NCBI RefSeq assembly: GCF_007197645.1
Contig: NZ_VKGK01000009.1
Coordinates: 120,910-184,909, forward strand
DNA: 64,000 nt
Direction: 5' to 3'
Source of the DNA: Shewanella hanedai
GTDB taxonomy: Bacteria; Pseudomonadota; Gammaproteobacteria; Enterobacterales; Shewanellaceae
Below are positions 35,810-45,758 of the stretch, piece after piece (the stretch's first letter is position 1; each line of letters begins with the position of its first letter). The translations under genes and the position numbers were made by a program. Below the pieces are notes generated by a model. That model was not told where the DNA came from. It saw only the letters and a list, made by a program, of their open reading frames with translations, and made no database searches.

Positions 35810-37426
35810 ATGGGACTGAATAAAGACGAGAGCGCACCTTCACCTCTCAACTCTCCGGGATCTCCTGAGAAACAAAGTGGCTGGTTTGTCAGCTTCCTTA
35901 ATGTTGTCGAACGTCTAGGCAACTTACTTCCCCACCCCATTACGCTTTTCGCCACCTTCTGTATGGCCGTGATCGTCATCAGCGGAATAGCAGGATACTT
36001 CGAACTTACCGTGGTCGATCCAAGACCTGTGGGCTCATCAGGACGCGGCGAAGATGGTCTTATCCATGTGGTCAGCCTGATGAACGGTGAAGGGTTGAGA
36101 ATGATCGTCTCCAACCTCGTCACCAATTTCACCGGCTTTACACCGCTTGGTACAGTACTAGTCGCCTTACTCGGTGTGGGTATTGCCGAACGTTCAGGTA
36201 TGCTATCAGCAGCAATGCGTTTACTGGTCATGGGGGCATCGAAACGACTTGTCACCTTAACCATTGTATTCGCTGGTATCGTATCCAACACAGCATCAGA
36301 GCTTGGCTATGTGGTGCTTATCCCTATGGCAGCGCTGATATTTCACTCCCTTGGGCGTCATCCGCTTGCGGGTCTAGCTGCTGCATTTGCCGGTGTATCT
36401 GGTGGCTACAGTGCCAATTTGTTATTAGGCACCGTTGATCCTTTACTGTCTGGAATCACTGAAGCCGCAGCTCAGATGATCGATCCTGATTACTTAGTTG
36501 GGCCAGAAGTAAACTGGTACTTCATGTTTGTATCGACCTTCCTTATCACGGGTCTAGGTGCATTGGTCACCGAAAAGATAGTTGAACCTAAGCTAGGGAA
36601 ATATGATCCAGCTGAAGCCAATATAGACCTCACAAATCAGTCTATGGATAAGGTCACACAGCTTGAAAAACAAGGATTAAAAGCTGCTGGCGTTTCGATA
36701 TTGATCTTATCAGTGTTACTCGCGTTAACCGTAGTGCCTGAAAATGGCCCCCTTAGAAATCCTGAAACAGGCCTAATTTCAGGCTCACCCTTCCTTAAAG
36801 GTATTGTCGCCTTTATCTTTATCTGCTTTGCTATTCCGGGGTTAGTCTACGGTAAAGTCGTTGGCACCATGAAGCGTGACAAAGATGTTATTGACGCCAT
36901 GTCCAACAGCATGAGCTCCATGGGCATGTATATCGTGCTCGTGTTCTTTGCTTCACAGTTTGTGGCCTTCTTTAAGTGGACTAACTTAGGCGCAGTACTG
37001 GCGGTTTCAGGGGCTGATGCCCTAAATGCCATCGGCCTTACCGGACCACTGGTATTTGTGCTGTTTATCATGATGTGTGGCGTGATCAACTTGATGCTTG
37101 GCAGTGCTTCAGCTCAGTGGGCTGTGACCGCTCCGATTTTCGTGCCGATGTTGATGTTGGTAGGTTACGCACCTGAAACCATTCAGGCGGCTTATCGAAT
37201 TGGCGATTCTGTCACTAACCTGATCACTCCGATGATGAGTTACTTCGGCCTGATCTTAGCGGTCGCCTCCCAGTATAAGAAAAACTTGGGTATTGGCACG
37301 CTCATCGCCACCATGTTGCCTTACTCCATCGTCTTCTTTATCGGCTGGACCTGTTTCTTCTTCCTTTGGGTATTTGTACTCGGTCTGCCAGTAGGACCCG
37401 GCGCAGCAACCTACTATACGCCTTAA
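35810..37426 (+). CDS. AbgT-family transporter
   Basis: A 538-residue inner-membrane protein of the AbgT family. The founding member takes up p-aminobenzoyl-glutamate, and others such as MtrF export sulphonamides. The N-terminus FLNVVERLGNLLPHPITLFATF, the central VSNTASELGYVVLIPMAALIF and the C-terminal RIGDSVTNLITPMMSYFGLI are family hallmarks. AAAGGA precedes the ATG. A palindrome (CTCGGATATTCCGAG, 35720-35734) lies 76 bases upstream. The nearby acylase and AraC regulator may form a functional unit with it. A strong hairpin follows the gene. Confidence 0.92.
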   Translation: MGLNKDESAPSPLNSPGSPEKQSGWFVSFLNVVERLGNLLPHPITLFATFCMAVIVISGIAGYFELTVVDPRPVGSSGRGEDGLIHVVSLMNGEGLRMIVSNLVTNFTGFTPLGTVLVALLGVGIAERSGMLSAAMRLLVMGASKRLVTLTIVFAGIVSNTASELGYVVLIPMAALIFHSLGRHPLAGLAAAFAGVSGGYSANLLLGTVDPLLSGITEAAAQMIDPDYLVGPEVNWYFMFVSTFLITGLGALVTEKIVEPKLGKYDPAEANIDLTNQSMDKVTQLEKQGLKAAGVSILILSVLLALTVVPENGPLRNPETGLISGSPFLKGIVAFIFICFAIPGLVYGKVVGTMKRDKDVIDAMSNSMSSMGMYIVLVFFASQFVAFFKWTNLGAVLAVSGADALNAIGLTGPLVFVLFIMMCGVINLMLGSASAQWAVTAPIFVPMLMLVGYAPETIQAAYRIGDSVTNLITPMMSYFGLILAVASQYKKNLGIGTLIATMLPYSIVFFIGWTCFFFLWVFVLGLPVGPGAATYYTP

Positions 37427-37468
37427 GATGATGAGCTTTTGATGCCGATCAAAAGCGTTAATGTAAAC

Positions 37469-37499
37469 ATGGCTCGGTAAATCTGATTTACCGAGCCAT
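37469..37499. terminator. Strong hairpin after the AbgT gene
   Basis: A perfect 14-bp stem (37469-37482 with 37486-37499, containing GGCTCGGTAAAT) with a three-base loop lies 42 bases past the AbgT stop. The T-tract is weak on both strands. It also lies just beyond the stop of the small minus-strand gene at 37519, so it may serve both. Confidence 0.7.
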
Positions 37500-37518
37500 C
37501 ATTTCAATCTAAGTCTGT

Positions 37519-37629
37519 TCAAACAAAAGGTAAAATTTCGAGAGATCTCCCCTCCAACTTTAAATGCTCGGCAAAAGAATTCAACACAGCAAGTTCATGT
37601 ACCTGCTTGATATCTCTACGACTAACCAT
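37519..37629 (-). CDS. Small protein gene (36 residues), unknown function
   Basis: An open frame from ATG 37629 to TGA 37519 encodes 36 residues beginning MVSRRDIKQVHELAVLN and ending EILPFV. It has a very strong ribosome site (AGGAGGAGGGCT directly before ATG), and a perfect TATAAT lies 50 bases upstream at 37679-37684. A 14-bp hairpin follows the stop. The peptide is soluble, charged and probably helical, with no signal or membrane segment and no recognised domain. I recognise no family. The combined translation and transcription signals make it a likely real gene. Confidence 0.55.
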   Translation of the reverse strand: MVSRRDIKQVHELAVLNSFAEHLKLEGRSLEILPFV

Positions 37630-37678
37630 AGCCCTCCTCCTGAACAATATTTCAAAAGAAAACTAGCTTACTCCCTTC

Positions 37679-37684
37679 ATTATA
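37679..37684 (-). promoter_or_regulatory. Predicted -10 element of the 36-residue gene
   Basis: TATAAT (read on the minus strand) is a perfect sigma-70 -10 hexamer, placed to start transcription near 37672, about 43 bases before the ATG at 37629. No good -35 hexamer is seen at 17 bases. Confidence 0.45.
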
Positions 37685-37846
37685 GGAGAGATAAAATGTG
37701 TGGATGATATATAAGTCATTATAAAGACAATTAAAATATTGGAATTGGACGTTATTGGTACCAAGGATATAGAGATGATGAGATAGAAAGCGGTGAATTT
37801 TAGAGTAGAAAACGCAATCATCTTGTCGTTAATTTATAGCCAACAA

Positions 37847-37870
37847 AAAGCCCGGCAAATGCCGGGCTTT
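37847..37870 (-). terminator. Rho-independent terminator of the RND efflux operon
   Basis: AAAGCCCGGC and GCCGGGCTTT form a perfect 10-bp stem with a 4-base loop, and five T follow when read on the minus strand. It lies 25 bases past the stop of the RND permease. Confidence 0.9.
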
Positions 37871-37894
37871 CATATCAAAACTGACTAACATTGC

Positions 37895-40800
37895 CTATTC
37901 AGGCGATGTCTCAGTTTTAACTTTCTTTTTCTGTTCGCGTTTACTGAAGATACGCTCAACAACCACGAAGAAGATTGGAATAAAGAAAATACCAATAAAG
38001 GTCGAGCTCATCATGCCGCCAAGTACACCAGTACCAATCGCGTTTTGGCTACCAGAACCAACACCAGTACTGATGGCTAGTGGCACAACACCGAGACCGA
38101 AGGCCAGTGACGTCATCAAAATAGGACGTAAACGTACTCGGACTGCGTGCAGAGTCGCCTCTACCAATCCAGCGCCTTTCTCGTAGAACTCTTTCGCGAA
38201 TTCTACGATCAAGATGGCATTCTTTGTCGCCAGACCCACCGTTGTCAGTAGACCGACTTGGAAGAACACGTCATTAGGCAAACCGCGAGCATTCATGGCT
38301 ATAAGCGCACCAATAATACCCAGTGGGATAACCAAAATAACCGAGAATGGTACAGACCAACTCTCGTATAACGCTGCGAGAACCAAGAAGACGACCAACA
38401 CAGATAACGCATATAGCATCGGCGCTTGGTTACCCGAGAGACGCTCCTCATAGGATAAACCGTTCCACTCAACACCAAAGCCTGTAGGTAATTGCTTCAC
38501 CATGGCTTCCATGTCATCCATCGCTGCACCAGTACTGTAACCTGGCGCTGTTCCACCTTGGATGTTCATGGCAGGCAGTCCGTTAAATCGCTCTAAACGA
38601 GGCGATGCGTACTCCCATTTACCCGTCGCAAAGGCGGAGAAGGGTACCATTTCACCTAAACTGTTCTTCACATACCAAGAGTCGAGATCTTCAGCCTGCA
38701 TTCGATACTGAGCATCGCCCTGTACGTACACTTTCTTCACGCGACCACGATCGATAAAGTCGTTAACGTAAGATCCGCCCCAAGCAGTGCCCAGCACACT
38801 ATTCACCGAATTAATGTCGATGCCTAGCGCTCTGATCTTGGCTTGATCTATCTCTACCTGATACATAGGTGCATCATCTTGACCGTTAGGGCGTACACCC
38901 ACTAGATTAGGATTTTGTGATGCCATGCCTAATAGCTCATTACGTGCTGCAACTAGCTTTTCATGTCCCTGACCATTTCGGTCCTGCAGATACATATCAA
39001 AACCATTAGCCGTTCCCAACTCAATAACAGCAGGAGGAACGAAAGCCACCACGATAGCTTCACTCCACGACATGAATGTGCCCATAGCACGAGCCGCAAC
39101 AGCTTGGATCCCTTGACCTGCGCCTTCACGTTCAGACCAAGGCTTTAAGCTGATAAAGGCCATACCCATGTTCTGTCCACTACCAGCGAAACTGAAACCA
39201 GACACACTAAACACAGAGCTGACATTCTCGCCCTCTTCATTTAGATAGTAATCAGTCACCTTTTCCATCACTTTCGCAGTGCTCTCTTGGGTCGAGTTCA
39301 CAGGTAAGATGGCTTGGCTAAACATGATCCCTTGATCTTCATTAGGCAGGAAGGCAGTTGGCATGCGAACGAAAATCCAACCTACTGCAATCGTTAATGC
39401 TAGGTAAACTAACATCACACGACCAGTACGCTTGATCATCGACGCAACGCTGGCTTCATAACGTTCAGTCATTCTGTCAAAATTACGGTTAAACCAACCG
39501 AAGAAACCTGTTGTAGTGTGGCTTCCACCTTTAGGAATTGGTTTAAGCATGGTCGCACACAAAGCAGGCGTCAGAATGATTGCCACTATGACCGACAGCG
39601 CCATCGCGGCGACAATCGTTATCGAGAACTGGCGGTAAATAATACCGGTAGAGCCCGACATAAAGGCCATAGGCACGAATACTGCTGACAAGGTCAAACC
39701 AATACCAACTAGAGCACTGGTGATCTGATCCATCGACTTCTTTGTCGCCTCGATCGGGCTCAGTCCCTCCTCCTGCATGACACGTTCAACGTTTTCCACC
39801 ACGACGATGGCGTCGTCCACCAGCAAGCCGATGGCCAATACCATGGCGAACATGGTTAAGGTGTTAATCGAGTAACCTGAGACATTCAAAATCGCAAATG
39901 TACCCAGTAAAACAACAGGGACCGCAATGGTAGGAATTAAGGTCGCTCGGAAGTTCTGCAAGAAGAGATACATGATGATAAACACCAAAGCTACTGCTTC
40001 CAACAAAGTGTGCACAACCCCTTCAATAGACTTCTCAACGAATGGTGTCGTATCGTAGGGATAAACCACTTCAAGCCCTTCTGGGAAGAAAGGTTTTAAC
40101 TCGTCAATTTTAGCGCGAACAGCAGTAGCCGTTGCCAATGCATTTGCACCAGTGGCAATCTTAACCGCAAGACCTGCAGCAGGACGGCCATTATAGAATG
40201 ACTCTACCGCATAACTCTCAGCGCCAAGCTCAACACGAGCAACATCAGAAAGAACAACGATTGCACCTGAAGTATCTGATTTAACAATTATCTTCTGGAA
40301 CTCTTCAACCGTACTCAAACGGCTCTGAGCTGACACTGTCGCGTTTAACTGCTGACCAGGTAATGAAGGAACACCACCAAGTTGGCCTGCTGATACCTGA
40401 GCATTCTGCTCACGGATCGACGACATGACATCAATACTGGTTAGGTTATATTGCGTCAGTTTAAGCGGGTCAAGCCAGATGCGCATTGCATACTGGGCAC
40501 CAAACATCTCAATCTCACCCACACCGCTAACACGGCTCATGGGATTTTGAACGTTTGTACCTACATAATCGGCAATATCATTCTTATTGAGCGATCCATC
40601 CTGAGACACAAAACCGATCACCATCAAGAAGCCAGCACTCGACTTGTTGACTTTAACCCCTTGAGCCTGCACTTCTTGAGGAAGTAATGGCATGGCCAAC
40701 TGCAGCTTGTTTTGTACCTGAACCTGAGCAATATCAGGATCAGTTCCAGCATTAAAGGTCAATGTGACAATGCCATTACCAAAACTATCACTGGTTGAGG

Positions 40801-41035
40801 AGAAGTATCGCATGTTGTCGATACCCGTCATCCGCTCCTCGATGACCTGAGTCACCGAGTCTTCAACCGTCTTAGCTGACGCACCAGGATAAGTCGCGGT
40901 GATCACAACCGTCGGTGGCGCAATGCTTGGATACTGAGACACTGGCAATATGAAAATTGACAACACCCCAGCGAGCATAATGATAATGGCTATAACCCAT
41001 GCAAATATAGGGCGGTCAATAAAAAAACGTGCCAT
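37895..41035 (-). CDS. RND efflux pump permease (AcrB/MexB-like, HAE1)
   Basis: A 1046-residue proton-driven inner-membrane pump with 12 helices and two large periplasmic loops, the standard size for AcrB-type drug exporters. The start [20 protein letters not shown], the proton-relay segment [18 protein letters not shown] with its two aspartates, and the C-terminal [16 protein letters not shown] are hallmarks. The adaptor gene lies nine bases upstream. No outer-membrane channel gene is linked, so the pump probably uses a TolC-type protein encoded elsewhere. AGGGTAA precedes the ATG. Confidence 0.96.
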   Translation of the reverse strand: MARFFIDRPIFAWVIAIIIMLAGVLSIFILPVSQYPSIAPPTVVITATYPGASAKTVEDSVTQVIEERMTGIDNMRYFSSTSDSFGNGIVTLTFNAGTDPDIAQVQVQNKLQLAMPLLPQEVQAQGVKVNKSSAGFLMVIGFVSQDGSLNKNDIADYVGTNVQNPMSRVSGVGEIEMFGAQYAMRIWLDPLKLTQYNLTSIDVMSSIREQNAQVSAGQLGGVPSLPGQQLNATVSAQSRLSTVEEFQKIIVKSDTSGAIVVLSDVARVELGAESYAVESFYNGRPAAGLAVKIATGANALATATAVRAKIDELKPFFPEGLEVVYPYDTTPFVEKSIEGVVHTLLEAVALVFIIMYLFLQNFRATLIPTIAVPVVLLGTFAILNVSGYSINTLTMFAMVLAIGLLVDDAIVVVENVERVMQEEGLSPIEATKKSMDQITSALVGIGLTLSAVFVPMAFMSGSTGIIYRQFSITIVAAMALSVIVAIILTPALCATMLKPIPKGGSHTTTGFFGWFNRNFDRMTERYEASVASMIKRTGRVMLVYLALTIAVGWIFVRMPTAFLPNEDQGIMFSQAILPVNSTQESTAKVMEKVTDYYLNEEGENVSSVFSVSGFSFAGSGQNMGMAFISLKPWSEREGAGQGIQAVAARAMGTFMSWSEAIVVAFVPPAVIELGTANGFDMYLQDRNGQGHEKLVAARNELLGMASQNPNLVGVRPNGQDDAPMYQVEIDQAKIRALGIDINSVNSVLGTAWGGSYVNDFIDRGRVKKVYVQGDAQYRMQAEDLDSWYVKNSLGEMVPFSAFATGKWEYASPRLERFNGLPAMNIQGGTAPGYSTGAAMDDMEAMVKQLPTGFGVEWNGLSYEERLSGNQAPMLYALSVLVVFLVLAALYESWSVPFSVILVIPLGIIGALIAMNARGLPNDVFFQVGLLTTVGLATKNAILIVEFAKEFYEKGAGLVEATLHAVRVRLRPILMTSLAFGLGVVPLAISTGVGSGSQNAIGTGVLGGMMSSTFIGIFFIPIFFVVVERIFSKREQKKKVKTETSPE

Positions 41036-41044
41036 AGTATTACC

Positions 41045-42199
41045 CTATTTCTTTGATGGACTATTATTGGCCGACACGGGAACCGTAGTCACCGTCGATC
41101 CAGCACGAATTTTTTGCAAGCCTTCAACAACCAACTTATCACCAACCGCTAAGCCTTTAGTAATGCGCCATTGGTTATCAATCACTTCAGCTGTCGTAAC
41201 AACACGTGACTCAACCTTGTTCTGGGCATTGACCAGCATGGCAATTGCTTGGCCTTTAGGATTACGAGTAATCGCTTTTTGAGGGACTAAAATGGCTTCT
41301 GAATCTGTGCCTGTATTCAACAACGCGCGCACATACATACCAGGCATTAATATCCCATCAGGATTAGGGAACTCAGCTCTTAAAATAACCGAACCTGTGT
41401 TCTCATCAACACTCACTTCAGAGAACTGCAATAGCCCCTCTTGAGCGTAAGTGCTGCCATCTTCTAAGATCAAACTAACACCCGCGTTATTCGTCGCTTT
41501 GAGTTGACCTTGTTTCAATTTAGCTTTTAAACGTAACAGTTGAGCACTTGACTGAGCGATATCCACATTAATTGGATCTAGCTGCTGGATCTTAGTTAAG
41601 ATCTGCGTCTGATTTGCCGTTACCAACGCACCAGCAGTGACATTAGAAACGCCAATGTGGCCAGAGATTGGCGCTTGCACTTGGGTGTATTCTAGGTTAA
41701 TTTTTGCAGTGTGTATTGCCGCTTTCGCGACAGTAACACTGGCCAAAGCCTCTTTATAAAGCGCATCGGCTTCATCGAAATCTTGCTGACTAATGGCATT
41801 AATCTTAACCAGTTCTTGAAAACGCACAGCTTTAGACTTAGTCGAAGCTAAGCTAGCGCTTGCACGCGCAAGATCAGCTTCAGCGCTTATCACTGCCGCT
41901 TGGTACGTAGAAGGATCGATTTGATACAGAGATTGACCCTGTTCTACATTACCGCCTTCAACAAAACCACGCTCGGTGATAATGCCCGAAACTTGAGGAC
42001 GAACCTCAGCTTCCAAATAAGCTTTACTTCGACCTGGGAGTTCCACAAGGATAGACTGAGGACCAGAAACAACCTCCATCACGCTAACTTCGACACTTCT
42101 AGGTGCGCCAGCGCCTTGATTTTCGTTTGCTTTTTGCCCGCAAGCCGTTATCCATAACGCCACGCTTATAACAGAGGCAATTTTGACTATTTGCCGCAT
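41045..42199 (-). CDS. RND efflux periplasmic adaptor (AcrA/MexA-like lipoprotein)
   Basis: A 384-residue periplasmic adaptor anchored by a lipid at the cysteine of WITACGQK (about residue 20). It has split lipoyl halves (VRPQVSGIITERGFVEGGNV; VQAPISGHIG), a coiled-coil hairpin (about 100-170) and a beta-barrel (LPGRSKAYLEAE...LMPGMYVRALL). It links the RND permease to an outer-membrane channel. The frame stays open to 42337, but ATG 42199 has TAGGAG at good spacing and gives a proper signal peptide, so it is chosen. No local regulator gene is adjacent. Confidence 0.95.
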   Translation of the reverse strand: MRQIVKIASVISVALWITACGQKANENQGAGAPRSVEVSVMEVVSGPQSILVELPGRSKAYLEAEVRPQVSGIITERGFVEGGNVEQGQSLYQIDPSTYQAAVISAEADLARASASLASTKSKAVRFQELVKINAISQQDFDEADALYKEALASVTVAKAAIHTAKINLEYTQVQAPISGHIGVSNVTAGALVTANQTQILTKIQQLDPINVDIAQSSAQLLRLKAKLKQGQLKATNNAGVSLILEDGSTYAQEGLLQFSEVSVDENTGSVILRAEFPNPDGILMPGMYVRALLNTGTDSEAILVPQKAITRNPKGQAIAMLVNAQNKVESRVVTTAEVIDNQWRITKGLAVGDKLVVEGLQKIRAGSTVTTVPVSANNSPSKK

Positions 42200-42638
42200 G
42201 AGAACTCCTAATCGATGCCACCAATTGTGGACACGTATACTGATAGCAGAAAATTCCGCAGCTTGATACGTAGGCAGCATATGTTTTTGTGTAAGATTTG
42301 AACTTTCCTTTATCTCATAACTGGCCTTTTCCAACAAGAAGAAGCGATATTATTTTGTAAGACAATGCTAATAATCACATAATATCAGCCCTTTATGTTG
42401 CCAACCCGTTAAATTTAAACGGCACTAGATATCCTTGTTACTCACTTGTTTTATTACAGCTGAATGTATTGTAAAAACAGACAAAAGTATTATCAGCCCC
42501 TGTTTATGCCCTCTAAATATCACTTTGTTCATAATTGTTCATATTTGTTAGCTATTGATTCATCCGATACGTCATTGCCATTCACAAATTATCCTTATAG
42601 TGCTCCTGTACTTACAAATACTTAAACGAGACGACCTC
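42200..42638. other. Divergent intergenic region, RND operon and TorF-like porin
   Basis: About 440 AT-rich bases hold two divergent promoters. Near 42523-42549 the motif TTGTTCATA occurs twice at 10-base spacing, followed by TTTGTTAG, a phased arrangement that could be a regulator site. No RNA gene or supported open reading frame was seen. Confidence 0.45.
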
Positions 42639-43388
42639 ATGACGATTAAGATGAAACTTCAACACAAGTTACTTATCAGTGGCCTATTGCTTTCAGCCGT
42701 ATCAATCGCTCACGCCGAAGATAAAGAGCAAGTACTAGGTGGTACCATCAATGGCAACCTGACTTTTGCATCTGACTATGTTTTTCGTGGTGAATCTGAA
42801 ACGATGGACGGCGATGTTCCTGTAGTACAAGGTACTTTAGGCTGGGGTAATGATGATGGTTGGTATGCAGGCGTATTCGCTTCTAACATCAAGTTTGCCG
42901 ATCCTAATCTTGAAATCGTCACCGCACCATTTATCGGTAAAGCTGGAGAACTTGGTGACAGCGGCTTTACTTACGATGTGATGGTCTTCTCGTACCTGTA
43001 TCCAGGTGCTTCATACTCAAACTACACCGAGCTTTGGCTTAAAGTCGGCAAGCAGTTTGGTCAAGCAAACGTACAACTCGAAATCACACCAACTCTGGAT
43101 GACTGGTTTGGTGTTGATGGTTGGCAAGGTGTTAACTACGCAGTCCACCCAAGCTATGCATTTAGCAACGGAATCAACGTATCTGGTTCAGTGGGTTACC
43201 AAGATCTTGATGGCGAAGGCGCTGAAGGATGGGGACACTGGAACTTAGGTCTAAGTAAAACCTATGCTGGCCTTAAATTTGACCTTAGATACCATGGCAG
43301 CACAGTAGATGGTACCCACAAGGTTTATGGTACACAGACAGAAATTTTTGATGACCGATTCGTTGTTGGCATCAGCAAAAGCTTTTAA
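42639..43388 (+). CDS. TorF-family putative porin
   Basis: A 249-residue outer-membrane beta-barrel candidate. A signal peptide (about residues 1-25, ending AHA) precedes the family start LTFASDYVFRGESETMDGDVPVVQGTLGW. Alternating strands such as GWYAGVFASNIKF follow, and the protein ends in phenylalanine (ISKSF), the usual barrel signature. ATG 42639 opens a normal signal peptide; upstream in-frame codons to 42555 look like leader sequence. TorF proteins are conserved but poorly characterised. A strong terminator follows. Confidence 0.85.
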   Translation: MTIKMKLQHKLLISGLLLSAVSIAHAEDKEQVLGGTINGNLTFASDYVFRGESETMDGDVPVVQGTLGWGNDDGWYAGVFASNIKFADPNLEIVTAPFIGKAGELGDSGFTYDVMVFSYLYPGASYSNYTELWLKVGKQFGQANVQLEITPTLDDWFGVDGWQGVNYAVHPSYAFSNGINVSGSVGYQDLDGEGAEGWGHWNLGLSKTYAGLKFDLRYHGSTVDGTHKVYGTQTEIFDDRFVVGISKSF

Positions 43389-43461
43389 GTTTTAACTCGC
43401 TTTCCCTGCACCAAAGCTCAATCTTTATCTCTATTTATTGCTCATTCTTTGGCAAACATGC

Positions 43462-43488
43462 ACCAGCCCATCCGGGCTGGTTTTTTTA
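43462..43488 (+). terminator. Rho-independent terminator of the TorF-like gene
   Basis: ACCAGCCC and GGGCTGGT form an 8-bp stem with a 4-base loop, followed by seven T. It lies 74 bases past the stop. Confidence 0.9.
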
Positions 43489-43507
43489 TATTAGGTAACC
43501 CCTAAAT

Positions 43508-44197
43508 TTAAACTCGATTATCGCCGACACTGCAGGCTAAGATTCGGCTAATATCAGCCAAACTTCTGCCCGACTCTTGTTGCCAAGCATTAAACACACC
43601 CTGAACCTGCTTTAAACCACTCTTAGAACTAAAGCCAAAATCCACCAGCTTATGGGAAGTGAGATAACCTTGAACATCGCCGGTGAGTAGAAAGGTATCT
43701 TTGCCTATCGCCCGTAAGAAGTAAGGCCCAGTATTGCCGCCTAAACGTGTACCTCGACGTTTAAGCACAGCCCAAAGATCAGTGATCTCTTCAGCGGGCC
43801 AACGGCCAATATATTCGGCTAAACTGCCATGCTCAAGTGCAATATCATGAGCCATCAACGCATTATCATAGATTGCCATGGTTTTCTTCATATGGCGGAT
43901 CAAATTAGTATCGCTCGCCCTTTCCTGCAACTGCTCAGGGGATAACATCAGGACTTTGGTAGGCTCAAAGTTAAAGAAAGCCTCCTGATAAGCTGGCCAC
44001 TTATGGTCTACAATCCGCCAAACAAAGCCAGATTGGAATACCTTCTTACTCATCTCAGAGAGTAGTTCAGCATCTTTATACTGACCTATTTCGTCTTCCG
44101 TTAAACTGCCGCTCAGCAGGCTTTCGAGGCCTTCATCCCCGCCTTTACGATCGCTGGCTCTTTGGTAAATCGATGCAAAGGATTCAAGTTGGCTCAT
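43508..44197 (-). CDS. DNA-3-methyladenine glycosylase I family (Tag-like)
   Basis: A 229-residue protein resembling Tag, which removes 3-methyladenine from DNA in base excision repair. FVWRIVDHKWPAYQEAFFNFEP and LGGNTGPYFLRAIGKDTFLLTGDVQGYL match the helical core of Tag-like proteins. The classical Tag zinc-ligand cysteines and histidines near the ends are not obvious, so activity may differ. Its start overlaps the end of waaA by four bases, so the two are translationally coupled. Confidence 0.8.
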   Translation of the reverse strand: MSQLESFASIYQRASDRKGGDEGLESLLSGSLTEDEIGQYKDAELLSEMSKKVFQSGFVWRIVDHKWPAYQEAFFNFEPTKVLMLSPEQLQERASDTNLIRHMKKTMAIYDNALMAHDIALEHGSLAEYIGRWPAEEITDLWAVLKRRGTRLGGNTGPYFLRAIGKDTFLLTGDVQGYLTSHKLVDFGFSSKSGLKQVQGVFNAWQQESGRSLADISRILACSVGDNRV

Positions 44198-45465
44198 TTA
44201 ACACACTCAATTAGTTGGTAAGCAAGTTCACATTGTTGCTGCAATGCCCCCTTGTTAGTATTCACGACTCGTAAAGCAGCTTCACTCGCGTTCTGGTAAA
44301 TGAGCTTGTCATCAAACTTAACAATTAACTCTTCAGCCAGCTCATCGGCAGAAACAATCACTTTCAAGGCGCCAGCATCGTCAAGCAAACGCGTGATTTC
44401 GGCAAAGTCCCAATGATTAGGACCGACATAAACAGGTAGACCAAAAGCGGCTGGTTCCAATGGATTGTGACCGCCATTACTGATTAAGGTGCCACCAATA
44501 AAAGCTTGATCTGCTGCGCCATAGAATGTCAACAGTTCACCCATGGTATCACCCAGTAATACTTGGGTATTGAAAGTCACGCTATCTTGTAAACTCCGAC
44601 GCGCCAAGCTCAAACCTGATGCAAGAATCTTCTCCGCTGCTGCATTAAATTGCTCAGGATGGCGTGGAACCATCACTAATAGAGCATCAGGCTTGCTGGC
44701 TAACAAGCGTTTATGCGCCTGTATCATTGCCTCAAACTCTCCAGGATGAACACTGCCCGCCACCCAGATTGGGGCACTCTTGTCACGCCACTGCTGACGT
44801 AATATTTTGGCTTGAGCAATCTTATCCTCAGGGAGGGTGAGATCGAACTTCAAACTGCCACACACCTTAACTCGACTCGGACTGACACCAAGCTCGATAA
44901 AGCGCTCTGCCGCTTGCAGTGATTGAGCTGCAATGATATCTAAACTCTGTAACATCGGCTGACTAAGCTTCATTCGCTTACTGTATTGCCCTGCCGATTT
45001 CTCAGATAGTCTTGCGTTGGCTAGCATCACTTTCACACCTTGCTTGGACGCAAAGTAGATGGAGTTTGGCCACAGTTCAGTCTCCATAATAATCCAGCTT
45101 TTAGGCGATACCTGACGTAAAAAACGCTTCACACAAATGGAGATATCAAAGGGGAGATAACAATGCTGAACACTCGGTCCAAACGCTTTAACCACTTCAG
45201 CAGATCCTGTAGGACTGGTGGTGGTGACGGTTATTGATACTTGAGGATAGCGCTGTTGGATCGCTTTTATGAGAGGAATGGCAGCTAATGTTTCCCCCAT
45301 AGAGACAGAATGGATCAACAGATCACTTTGTTTCAATTTGGCCAGACCAAACCTCTCCCCCCAACGACAACGGTAATCAGGGCTTTTTATGGATCTAAAT
45401 GCCAAGTACAAAACGAGCAAGGGTAATAAGAGGTAAAGTAATGCTGAATATATAAAACGATTCAT
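44194..45465 (-). CDS. waaA: 3-deoxy-D-manno-octulosonic acid (Kdo) transferase
   Basis: Transfers Kdo from CMP-Kdo to lipid IVA at the inner membrane, the first sugar step of the LPS core. The 423 residues match WaaA (KdtA). An N-terminal membrane anchor (LLYLLLPLLVLYLAF) is followed by the GT30 domain with IHSVSMGETLAAIPLI, METELWPN, VAGSVHPGEFE, VPRHPEQF and GGHNPLEPAAFGLPV. The presence of kdkA in this window suggests a monofunctional enzyme adding one Kdo. It is followed directly by the Tag-like gene. Confidence 0.96.
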   Translation of the reverse strand: MNRFIYSALLYLLLPLLVLYLAFRSIKSPDYRCRWGERFGLAKLKQSDLLIHSVSMGETLAAIPLIKAIQQRYPQVSITVTTTSPTGSAEVVKAFGPSVQHCYLPFDISICVKRFLRQVSPKSWIIMETELWPNSIYFASKQGVKVMLANARLSEKSAGQYSKRMKLSQPMLQSLDIIAAQSLQAAERFIELGVSPSRVKVCGSLKFDLTLPEDKIAQAKILRQQWRDKSAPIWVAGSVHPGEFEAMIQAHKRLLASKPDALLVMVPRHPEQFNAAAEKILASGLSLARRSLQDSVTFNTQVLLGDTMGELLTFYGAADQAFIGGTLISNGGHNPLEPAAFGLPVYVGPNHWDFAEITRLLDDAGALKVIVSADELAEELIVKFDDKLIYQNASEAALRVVNTNKGALQQQCELAYQLIECVK

Positions 45466-45758
45466 TTGATCTGATACTTATTTAACGTATTAGCGGCTTA
45501 GTAGAGTAATGCTAACATACCTTAAACCGATCACTTGCTGCATTATGATTTACGCCCGAAACTCACTTCATTTATGGCCAAAGGTGAAATTAACGCTGTA
45601 ATTAGGATAAATCAGTTTTGCCTGATAAATTATGTCAGTGCTAGTATACCAAAACGACCTCATGACATACTGCAAGTGGTTGCGGTATATTTATCCAAGA
45701 TCAGGGCAATCTAGTATCAATCGACCTGTGATTAAACATCGATTCAATTAGGACGACA

